A DNA stretch of 64,000 bases from Granulosicoccus sp. GTDB lineage: Bacteria > Pseudomonadota > Gammaproteobacteria > Granulosicoccales > Granulosicoccaceae. The notes beneath the pieces are model-generated. The model worked only from the letters and a program-made list of their open reading frames with translations. It was not told where the DNA came from and ran no database searches. The stretch covers positions 1 through 64,000 of the forward strand of contig JALZVU010000196.1 in the NCBI GenBank assembly GCA_023301795.1, in the 5' to 3' direction. This document shows, one piece after another, positions 8,484 to 16,167 of this stretch (positions are counted from its first letter, which is position 1; each line of letters opens with the position of its first letter). Made by a program: the position numbers and the translations under genes.

Positions 8484-8942
8484 TTATTGAGCGTCTAGTG
8501 AGCTGATGTCCGCATCGAACTCTTCACCGCCTTCAACACCATCATTGCCCAACGAAATAATTTCGAATCGTCCGTCTTCGTTGATGTACAGATACTCACG
8601 ACCCCAAGGATCCTTGTTAAGTTTCTGCACATAACCGCCGCTTTTCCAGTTGGCAGGCTCCGGATCGCCGCCGGGCTTTGTCACTAACGACTCCAACCCC
8701 TGATCCGTTGAAGGAAAGTTGAAGTTGTCGAGCTTGTACAGATTGAGCGCGGCGGTATAAGTACCGATATCATTTTTGGCTCTGACGACTCTGGCCTCGT
8801 TTGGCCGATCCATGATCAACGGCACCACGGTGGCACCCAGGATCGCTATGATAGCGACCACCACCATAATCTCGATCAATGTAAAGCCGCGCTGCAGCCT
8901 CTGACGACCTGAAAAGCTTGTACGTACGTGTTTATTGCCCAT
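8484..8942 (-). CDS. gspG: Type II secretion major pseudopilin GspG
   Basis: GspG is the main subunit of the pseudopilus that pushes substrates through the secretin. The 152-residue protein has the leader MGNKHVRTSFSGRQRLQRG and the mature start FTLIEIMVVVAIIAILGATV. The calcium-loop region of the family is present around NKDPWGREYLYINEDGRFEI and the SLGNDGVEGGEEFDADI tail. It is the first gene of the leftward run; the start has GAGG five bases upstream. gspF, gspE, gspD and gspC, usually just before it, are absent here. Confidence 0.96.
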   Translation of the reverse strand: MGNKHVRTSFSGRQRLQRGFTLIEIMVVVAIIAILGATVVPLIMDRPNEARVVRAKNDIGTYTAALNLYKLDNFNFPSTDQGLESLVTKPGGDPEPANWKSGGYVQKLNKDPWGREYLYINEDGRFEIISLGNDGVEGGEEFDADISSLDAQ

Positions 8943-8975
8943 AAGGCCTCGTTCTCCCGTTATCTTGATGGGTGA

Positions 8976-8981
8976 ATTATA
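8976..8981 (-). promoter_or_regulatory. Candidate -10 box for gspG operon
   Basis: The minus strand reads TATAAT in the 87-bp gap between gspG and the divergent rrtA gene, 33 bases ahead of the gspG start. No convincing -35 box stands at the right spacing, so this is only a candidate. Confidence 0.3.
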
Positions 8982-9029
8982 GTTATCTGTTAAAGGATAG
9001 CACCGCCAATAGGACCCGATGCCTGCCGA

Positions 9030-9647
9030 ATGATTCCTGAATCTCTCAGACTGTTGCGATCACAGGCCTACCAACTGGTGTTGGTACTGGCAATTCTGTG
9101 TATTTCTTTGCAATACGCGGGCCTTGATGATCTTCTGGAATATCGGCGTAGCCTGATCGCAAACGGCCATTGGTGGCTATTACTGAGCGGAAACTTTGTA
9201 CATCTGGGTGCTAGTCACCTGTGGATGAATCTGGCGGGGCTGGCGCTGACGGTTATGCTTGTCTGGGGTCATTTCAACGCATGGCAGTGGTTGCTCCTTA
9301 TTTTACTCTGTAGTTGGGGTGTAGGGATTGGCTTGTGGTTCTTCAACCCCGAGGTAGAAGGTTATGTGGGTTTTTCCGGCACACTGCACGGCCTGCTCAT
9401 TGCCGGCACGCTCGCAGATCTACGTACCTACCCTCGCTCCGCGCTTATTTTACTGATACTGGTTACCGGAAAGCTTGTCTGGGAGCAGTTTGCCGGGGCG
9501 TTACCTGGCAGTGAGTCTGTAGCGGGTGGACAAGTGCTGGTCGATGCGCATCTCTATGGCGCGATCGCAGGCGCTTTGATTGCTCCGATATTACTGGTGC
9601 AAAATTATCAACGTCGTCAGTCGGGCACAAACTCGCACACAGAATAA
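9030..9647 (+). CDS. rrtA: Rhombosortase (rhomboid-family intramembrane protease)
   Basis: A 205-residue polytopic membrane protein with about six helices. The rhomboid serine motif appears as GFSGTLHGLL near residue 115 and the partner histidine as DAHLYGAIAG near residue 175; an upper HLWMNLAGL helix supplies the usual His and Asn. The LHG after GxSG and the small size fit rhombosortases, which cleave GlyGly-CTERM tails of proteins that leave by type II secretion. It is divergent from the gspG-N operon, which fits that role. No GlyGly-CTERM substrate was seen in the window. Confidence 0.82.
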   Translation: MIPESLRLLRSQAYQLVLVLAILCISLQYAGLDDLLEYRRSLIANGHWWLLLSGNFVHLGASHLWMNLAGLALTVMLVWGHFNAWQWLLLILLCSWGVGIGLWFFNPEVEGYVGFSGTLHGLLIAGTLADLRTYPRSALILLILVTGKLVWEQFAGALPGSESVAGGQVLVDAHLYGAIAGALIAPILLVQNYQRRQSGTNSHTE

Positions 9648-9656
9648 TAGTCATTA

Positions 9657-10670
9657 CTACCCTTTAACCTTCAGCCTTTCCAGTTCATCCAGCATCACCC
9701 CGGCGACCTCAACGCCATGTTCAAGGCTTTGCCGACGTGTGTCATAGCGCCGTTGCGAGGGCAGACGCGTGCCTGGCTGGGCGAGGATCTGCTCGAACAG
9801 AAACTCTGCACGCTCAAGGTAGTTACCTGAGCCAAAATGCTCCGGATCAATAGCCAGCAATAACTCACCCCCCAACGGCGCACCCACACCGTGGGTATCA
9901 TGCTGCGAGGACTCAACACTGAAATTGTCGCCTATCAACGCTCCGGCCAGTAGCTCTACCATCAACGCCAGTGCCGCCCCTTTGTAGCCACCGAACGCTA
10001 GCTGTGCACCTGCCAGAGCGGCCTCTGGATCGTTGGTTGGCACGCCTTGGTCATCAATCGCCCAACCATCGGGTATCGATTTACCTTCTCTCAGATGCAA
10101 TTGGATTTCGCCGCGGGCACTGGCACTCGACGCTTGATCAAACACCAGAGGTGGACTGTTTTTACGCGGAAAAGCAAAAGCCATCGGGTTGGTTCCGTAC
10201 ACAGGCTTCGTGCCGCCTGCGGGAGCCACGTAGGCATTGGAACTGGTGAACGCAAAAGCCACCAGTCCTTGCTCTGCCAGCATTTCAACCTCAGGCCAAA
10301 GCGCTGCAATGTTGTAGGTGTTGTTTATAGCGAGCGACGCTGTCCCATGGGATCGGGCCTTGTCTACCAGCGCAGGCAGCCCGACTTGTAACGCTCGTGG
10401 ACAAAAACCGTGCATGGCATCCACACGCACCACTGACGAGTCACCTTGCATCAGCACAGGCTCAGCAGTAGCGTTGGCCACGGGGTTTTTCAAGGCAGCA
10501 ATATAGAAACCGACCCTGAATAGCCCATGGGACGTGCAACCATCGCGCTCAGCGGCCGTTACGGTATCGGCGATACTGCTCGCCTGATGTTCAGAAAAAC
10601 CGTGCGCCAGCAAGATATCAGCGGCAAGCTTATGAATATCAGCAAGTGTCAGTGTTGCATTTTTTGTCAT
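9657..10670 (-). CDS. Ldh-family NAD(P)-dependent oxidoreductase
   Basis: This 337-residue protein belongs to the malate/L-lactate dehydrogenase family that also holds ureidoglycolate dehydrogenase, delta1-piperideine-2-carboxylate reductase and related enzymes. Signs are the N-terminal helical part ending in DGCTSHGLFRVGFY, the core AGGTKPVYGTNPMAFAFPR near residue 155, and FGGYKGAALALMVELLAG near residue 226. The KPVYGTNP form is common in the imino-acid reductase branch, but substrate cannot be settled from sequence. It ends 10 bases from the convergent rrtA stop and no pathway partner stands beside it. Confidence 0.85.
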   Translation of the reverse strand: MTKNATLTLADIHKLAADILLAHGFSEHQASSIADTVTAAERDGCTSHGLFRVGFYIAALKNPVANATAEPVLMQGDSSVVRVDAMHGFCPRALQVGLPALVDKARSHGTASLAINNTYNIAALWPEVEMLAEQGLVAFAFTSSNAYVAPAGGTKPVYGTNPMAFAFPRKNSPPLVFDQASSASARGEIQLHLREGKSIPDGWAIDDQGVPTNDPEAALAGAQLAFGGYKGAALALMVELLAGALIGDNFSVESSQHDTHGVGAPLGGELLLAIDPEHFGSGNYLERAEFLFEQILAQPGTRLPSQRRYDTRRQSLEHGVEVAGVMLDELERLKVKG

Positions 10671-10891
10671 GGGAAAATCGCAGAATCAGTCATTACACGG
10701 AAGACAACGCGGGTGCAGGTATATTCACAAGCCTCTCATCATCGAGGCAGAGTTGTTCATGATACGCCCGCAAGAGGCTGACGCCATACTACGTCACATC
10801 CGCCAAGGCATTACCTTACGTAGCATTGAGAGGTTGCCAGTCAAACTCACTGCCCTATCTGGCCCTCAACCCGTCTTATTCAGGAACGTTT

Positions 10892-11908
10892 ATGAGCAAA
10901 TCCGCCATTGACACTATCATGGAAAAATCCGTGATTCCAAGCTTCAGCAGTTTGGGCTCAAGCATTCGATCACGCCTGTTTAACTGGCAGACGCTTTCTA
11001 GCTACTCACTCACGGGCAAGGTCGTCGTCATCACCGGGGCGACATCGGGAATAGGTGAAGCCGGGGCCAGACACTATGCGCAACTGGGAGCAACACTTGT
11101 GATCGTCGCTCGAAGCGCCGAGAAAGTAGAAGCTCTCACTGCGAAACTCCAAAAAGAGACCGGCAATAACCAGGTATTCAGTGTCATCGCTGATCTGGGT
11201 GATCAAGACGAGGTACGAAAAGCGGCCGCTGAGCTCGCCTTGCGATGGCCGGTGATAAACGTTCTGGTACACAACGCAGGCGCTTTATTCAACAAACGTA
11301 AACGTGCCGCTAACGGCACGGATCTCTCTGTTGAGCTCATGGTTGCCACCCCGTTCTTACTCACAGGCTTGTTGCTGAGAAATCTTGAAGCCGCAGCACA
11401 ACAGCAAGATGAGAGCACAGGCATGACGCCTGCGGCGGCCAGAGTATTAACAATGAGTTCTGGTGGAATGTACACCCAACCACTAAAAGTGGATGCGCTA
11501 CAAATGAGCGAAGAAAGCTATCAGGGTGCCCAGCAATATGCACTGGCAAAGAGAGCTCAGGTTATCCTGAACCAAATGTGGGCGACTCGGGTCCCGGCTG
11601 ACAAGGTAGTGTTTCATGCCTTACACCCTGGCTGGGTCAGCACACCAGGTATCACAGAAGCACTGCCCGGATTTTCCAGAATCTTGGGCCCGCTGGGATT
11701 GCTTCGCTCAGCTGATATGGGTGCCGATACGATGGTATGGCTAAGCGCCGATGAGCAAGCTATGAACAGCAGCGGAAAGTTCTGGCATGACAGGCAAGCA
11801 CGCAATATCGACATGAGCAACAACACACGCAATGCAGACACCCCAACCAAACGCCAGGCTTTGTGGCAATGGTGTGAAAAACATACGAATTGGTCATTTA
11901 CACCCTAA
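10892..11908 (+). CDS. Short-chain dehydrogenase, DHRS12-like
   Basis: A 338-residue SDR. The nucleotide-binding motif is VVITGATSGIGEAGARHYAQ, the NAG motif is HNAGALF, and the catalytic Tyr-x-x-x-Lys is in QQYALAKRAQ, with the serine in MSSGGMYTQPL. The N-terminal extension ahead of YSLTGK, the SSGGM form and the HPGWVSTPGITEALPGF stretch closely recall vertebrate DHRS12 and its bacterial relatives, whose substrate is not established. ATG 10892 was preferred over an upstream start at 10826 because it begins the family-like N-terminus and has AGGAACG just ahead. Confidence 0.87.
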   Translation: MSKSAIDTIMEKSVIPSFSSLGSSIRSRLFNWQTLSSYSLTGKVVVITGATSGIGEAGARHYAQLGATLVIVARSAEKVEALTAKLQKETGNNQVFSVIADLGDQDEVRKAAAELALRWPVINVLVHNAGALFNKRKRAANGTDLSVELMVATPFLLTGLLLRNLEAAAQQQDESTGMTPAAARVLTMSSGGMYTQPLKVDALQMSEESYQGAQQYALAKRAQVILNQMWATRVPADKVVFHALHPGWVSTPGITEALPGFSRILGPLGLLRSADMGADTMVWLSADEQAMNSSGKFWHDRQARNIDMSNNTRNADTPTKRQALWQWCEKHTNWSFTP

Positions 11909-11917
11909 CCAGCCGGG

Positions 11918-13921
11918 CTACTCGACAAGGCTAACGACTGACAGATAAATTTTAAACGTTGTACCCTCACCGGGTTGCGACTCCACTTGCAGCCGCCATC
12001 CGTGCGATTCGCACACTTTTTTGCAAATCGCCAGACCCAATCCGGTGCCACGTACATCGCCAGACTGCAATCTTTCGAACGGCTGGAATACTCGCTCCAG
12101 ATACTGGGTATCGATGCCAATACCATTGTCTTTTACACTGATAACCACAGGCCCAAAGGCATCGTCTGGAGAGTCTGTTATTGAGATAGTCACTCTTGCC
12201 GGCGTATCAGGCTTCTTGTACTTCAACGCATTGATGATCAGATTGCGAAACAACTGGGCCATGCCAACGCTGTTGGCATGCACCACTGGCAGAGGGGATA
12301 CAACAAATTCAGCCTGTGCATCGTGTACCGCCAAGTCCAACTCGTCACGCAGCTGCTCAATCAGCTCTGACAGATCGACATGATCAATTTTCTGATTATT
12401 ACTACCAGCACGTGAATACGCCAGCGTCTCCTTGATCAGCAGACTCATGCGCTTTGCAGAACTGCGTATTGTTTTCAGAAAGAACCGGCCATTCTCATCC
12501 AATATCGATTCATAGTCCTCTTCAAGTAACGTGCTGAACTGTTGAAGCTTGCGCAGCGGCTCTTGCAAATCATGCGATGCGATATGAGCAAATTGTTCCA
12601 AATCCAGATTGGCTCGCTGCAGATTCAAATTAATCTCTTTTAGTTCCGCATCTTTGGCTTGCATGCTTTTCTGCGCAGCATCAAGTTGACCCATCGCTGA
12701 GGATAATGTCGACAACTCGCGTAAGAAATAGGGCTGAACCACTGTGGGGAAGCGCTCGCTACCCACATCGTCAAGTTGTTGTGTAATCTGCAACAGAGGC
12801 ACAACCGTCTTACGATACAAAAGCCAGTAACTGATGCCCACCAGAGCCGCCAGGACCAAAGCCGACGTCAACGACAAAAAGGCACGATACTGATCAAGCC
12901 CTCTGAGTGTACTCTCAGCTAGATCATTGACAGTATTGCGCGAACTGTCTCGTAGATCATCAGCCAGGGAGAGGAAGCGAATTGTATAATCACGCACCAG
13001 GCTATCTAACGCACGTTGATCATTTACCTGAGTGACAACTACCTTTTGAACCTTGAACATAGAATCATCGCCAACCAGTTCAGAGCGTAGGTCCCGAAGA
13101 GGCGGCAACAATGCAGCCGCACTGAATCCATCACGTATATAAATACTGCGACTGACCAGAGCACTGATCAGAAGGTCCCGACCCTGCATGGCCAGATCAA
13201 CAGATTCTGCCGTTGTCAGCAGAGGTACACGTTCAACAATGGCGCTAAGTGCCACCACATCCTGAACAAAAAGTAGATAGTCCTGAATGGCTAGATTAAT
13301 CGATTCGTATTCATTGTAGCGGGCAATGAATACGTTCATATCATCAATCGATGATCCCTGCTGTGCATCAGCAGGAAGAGCGGGCTCACTGAAATCATAC
13401 AGTGCACCCGTCAGTCGCACCACATGTTGCTGAACCGTTTTTTCAAACTCAGAGAGAACGCCCATTAAGCGCAGCTTCTGTGCTTCATTGTTTTCACGAT
13501 TTAAAAGCTGCTGCTTTTTTATATCGGCAAGTTCTGTAGTGACATCCGCAATATCAGCCAATGCGTTGTCCAGCTCGCCACGCTCACTCAACTCGATGTT
13601 GCTCAATCTATTCAGCGTCTGGCTTGTTTGCAGGACACTGGCATCAAGCGCAGACCGACGTTGCTCCAGCACGTCGAGGTTCGACGATGAACTCAACAGC
13701 AAGCCTTGAGATTGTAGGCCTGCCGTAGAGGCCGTTAGCTGATAGACCACGTCAAGCTCAGGCAGTAATTCAGAAATCAGTATTTTTTCACGCTTCAGGA
13801 CATCAGAGGTATAGATCCAGATCCCCAGAGCAAGCACACAAAACAGACCCGCAACAACCGCCATAGACAACAGGAATGCCCGTAGCAACGTTGTCTTACC
13901 TATTGGGGTCTGGCCTTGCAT
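11918..13921 (-). CDS. Membrane sensor histidine kinase with large periplasmic domain
   Basis: A 667-residue kinase. Membrane helices are near 13-36 and 350-370 and bracket a periplasmic region of about 310 residues that looks all-helical, with heptad-like Leu spacing as in the TorS sensor domain. A HAMP-like linker and a short coiled coil follow. The phosphoacceptor is the His in IASHDLQEPLRKL (about 450), the N box is RNLIINALKYKK, and the G boxes are VKDNGIGID and GTGLGLAICKK. No receiver domain or adjacent response regulator is present. It is divergent from the solute-binding protein gene at 14035, which suggests the binding protein presents a ligand to this sensor; that is inference. Confidence 0.9.
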   Translation of the reverse strand: MQGQTPIGKTTLLRAFLLSMAVVAGLFCVLALGIWIYTSDVLKREKILISELLPELDVVYQLTASTAGLQSQGLLLSSSSNLDVLEQRRSALDASVLQTSQTLNRLSNIELSERGELDNALADIADVTTELADIKKQQLLNRENNEAQKLRLMGVLSEFEKTVQQHVVRLTGALYDFSEPALPADAQQGSSIDDMNVFIARYNEYESINLAIQDYLLFVQDVVALSAIVERVPLLTTAESVDLAMQGRDLLISALVSRSIYIRDGFSAAALLPPLRDLRSELVGDDSMFKVQKVVVTQVNDQRALDSLVRDYTIRFLSLADDLRDSSRNTVNDLAESTLRGLDQYRAFLSLTSALVLAALVGISYWLLYRKTVVPLLQITQQLDDVGSERFPTVVQPYFLRELSTLSSAMGQLDAAQKSMQAKDAELKEINLNLQRANLDLEQFAHIASHDLQEPLRKLQQFSTLLEEDYESILDENGRFFLKTIRSSAKRMSLLIKETLAYSRAGSNNQKIDHVDLSELIEQLRDELDLAVHDAQAEFVVSPLPVVHANSVGMAQLFRNLIINALKYKKPDTPARVTISITDSPDDAFGPVVISVKDNGIGIDTQYLERVFQPFERLQSGDVRGTGLGLAICKKVCESHGWRLQVESQPGEGTTFKIYLSVVSLVE

Positions 13922-14034
13922 CGTTTTAACAGCCCGTTAGAGTCGGATAAGGTAACCTTGGTTGAATCTGGCACGGATCTGGCCGCCTGTTGCACAGGGT
14001 GTGTAGCCAAGCATGACCAATAGGGCGTTCGAGC

Positions 14035-15477
14035 ATGAAAAATTCCAGAAGACGATTTGTCAAAACAGCGATTGCAGGCGCTTTTCTGCCCAATAGCTTA
14101 AGGCCCAGAGTGAGCCTTGCACAAACCGCACCATGGCACAAGACCATCGCCCAGACAGCTCGCGAACTAAACACGGGCAAAGCCCTTCGCGTTCTCATAC
14201 CTAACGGTTCGGGGGCAAATGTCCGTGCCGCAACCCAAGAGTTTACGCACTTGAGTGGCATACAGTGCGAGATTGAAGAAATTGTTGTTAACGATATTAA
14301 TGTTGAACTCATCCTGCGCGCAAACTCAGCAGACGAAACGGTGGACGTGGCACTACCCGCAACCTTTGGCATGACAGATCTGGTTCAGGCTAATGCCATC
14401 ATGGCATTAGATGATTTAGCCAAACGCTATGAACCTGAAGGCTTTTCGGATGGGTATCTGTATCGAAAAGGTGACCACTATCAGGACAAACTGTACGGCT
14501 ATCAGACCGATGGCGATGCCTACCTGATGTTCTACAACAAAGCCATGATGCAAGACCCCGGCGAGAATGAAGCCTATTTCAAGGCAAGCGGCAAACAGCT
14601 GGAGCCTGCATCGAGCTGGGAAGATCTTGACCGCATGATGGCCTTCTTTCATCGACCTGACGAGGCGATATACGGCGGTAGCCTGTTTCGTAATCCTGGG
14701 TATCTGGTGTGGGAATGGTGGGCACGTTTTCATGCCAAAGGTTATCTGCCCTTCAGCGACACCATGCAGCCGAATATCAACAACGAGGCAGGCGTGGCGG
14801 CCCTTGAGGAGCTTATTGCCGCAACAGATTCACTAACCCCAGACTCCCGCACAAACGGCCTGTTTGACAACTGGGCAGATTTTGGTCACGGCAATGTCTT
14901 TTGCAACATCGGCTGGGGTGGAACACAAAAACATCTCATGTCAAACAGCAACATGCGCGACAACCTCATACACAGCGCATTACCCGGGCCTGTCATTAAC
15001 GAGACGCCAAGCACCATGGGTTATTTTAACTGGGGCTGGGATTACACTGTCAGCACCAGTTCGGCCCAACCAGAGCTTGCCTATCTGCTGGCTTTGTTCT
15101 GCGTCACACCCCATGTCTCCGGACTTGCAGTACGAGAGTCTGAGGGGTTTTTTGATCCGTTCCAGACTAACCACTACGAGGATCAGGCGATTATCGATGT
15201 GTATGGCAGCTCGTTCCTGACTGCACATAAAAACAGCCTGGTAAACAGTATCCCCGATTTGTACCTCAGCGGTCAGAGCAATTACCTTGACGCGTTACGA
15301 CAACAAATTCTGGAGACCGTAGCCGGTAAAGTTAGCGCACAGCAGTCACTGAATATTTGCGCGCAACAATGGTCGCATATCACACGACGGCTTGGTACAC
15401 GCTCCCAAACGCAACAATGGCAACAGCTGGTCGCAACCTACCCTGAATCACTACAAAACAATTTACGTGGTCGCTGA
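14035..15477 (+). CDS. Tat-exported extracellular solute-binding protein
   Basis: A 480-residue periplasmic binding protein of the family 1 (sugar-type) fold. The N-terminus MKNSRRRFVKTAIAGAFLP has the twin-arginine motif, with a likely cleavage near SLAQTAP. The first lobe starts ALRVLIPNGSGANVRAATQEF, and the hinge part has DGDAYLMFYNKAMMQDPGENE, as in ABC sugar-binding proteins. No permease or ATPase gene is near. The only close partner is the divergent sensor kinase across a 113-bp gap, so a sensory role is plausible. The ligand is unknown. Confidence 0.87.
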   Translation: MKNSRRRFVKTAIAGAFLPNSLRPRVSLAQTAPWHKTIAQTARELNTGKALRVLIPNGSGANVRAATQEFTHLSGIQCEIEEIVVNDINVELILRANSADETVDVALPATFGMTDLVQANAIMALDDLAKRYEPEGFSDGYLYRKGDHYQDKLYGYQTDGDAYLMFYNKAMMQDPGENEAYFKASGKQLEPASSWEDLDRMMAFFHRPDEAIYGGSLFRNPGYLVWEWWARFHAKGYLPFSDTMQPNINNEAGVAALEELIAATDSLTPDSRTNGLFDNWADFGHGNVFCNIGWGGTQKHLMSNSNMRDNLIHSALPGPVINETPSTMGYFNWGWDYTVSTSSAQPELAYLLALFCVTPHVSGLAVRESEGFFDPFQTNHYEDQAIIDVYGSSFLTAHKNSLVNSIPDLYLSGQSNYLDALRQQILETVAGKVSAQQSLNICAQQWSHITRRLGTRSQTQQWQQLVATYPESLQNNLRGR

Positions 15478-15585
15478 GTACTACTGCGGCATAGCTTTCA
15501 CTTAACCGTTATTGACTTGTTTACTCTTCAAACGTGCATATTTCTTGAATAGTGGTAGCTATTAAAAACTACCAGTTAATTCGGC

Positions 15586-16146
15586 ATGGCTAAGCTTCAC
15601 TCCACACCTTCCAATCAGCGTTTTTCCTGGCTTAATGCACCAGCTATGAACACCGCTGCAAACGGTCCCTGGACCCTCTCAGAAAACAAGGCAGTAACCT
15701 CACAAAACCCGACTGACTGCTGGGTAAACTTGCCTGCTAAAACCTTATTAACTCTACTGGCTTCAGGCTTGACTGCAGCTCAATCCCAAAGTGCCACAAT
15801 ATTAGCAACAACCCACGATCATGCGCATTCTACGTGTGGTCGATTCGAAATACGGCGTCTTAGACAACTCGGTGACAGTGCTCGACTATTTGTTCAACAG
15901 AGAGACGATTACTTTCAGAGGTTGGAGCTGTATGTCGAAAACGAACTCATTGCAGCATTCAACGAACCTGTCTGGCCTCACTTGCAGCAATCCGCCATCA
16001 GCGTAAGGGTTAGTGTGCCAGCGGCCTGCATACAATTTCTGGAATTCATAACAGCTCATAAAACTGAAACTGAAACCCAGACGCTGTGTGAAAGCGCCAA
16101 TCAGGCCGATATTGGCAAGCCCGACGAGGCAGTCGCTGCAGCCTGA
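15586..16146 (+). CDS. Hypothetical protein, unrecognised
   Basis: I do not recognise this 186-residue protein. It has no signal peptide or clear membrane helix. The N-terminal 60 residues are rich in Asn, Ser and Thr and look flexible; the middle, from CGRFEIRRLRQLGDSARLFVQQRD to VSVPAACIQFLEFI, has alternating strand and helix character; the tail is Thr/Glu-rich (KTETETQT). It starts 108 bases after the solute-binding protein and converges with the CheB-CheR gene, ending 21 bases from it. The ATG has only a weak binding site upstream. Position suggests a link to the neighbouring signalling genes, but nothing in the sequence proves it. Confidence 0.6.
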   Translation: MAKLHSTPSNQRFSWLNAPAMNTAANGPWTLSENKAVTSQNPTDCWVNLPAKTLLTLLASGLTAAQSQSATILATTHDHAHSTCGRFEIRRLRQLGDSARLFVQQRDDYFQRLELYVENELIAAFNEPVWPHLQQSAISVRVSVPAACIQFLEFITAHKTETETQTLCESANQADIGKPDEAVAAA

Positions 16147-16167
16147 AGCCACAGCGACAATCAGGCC

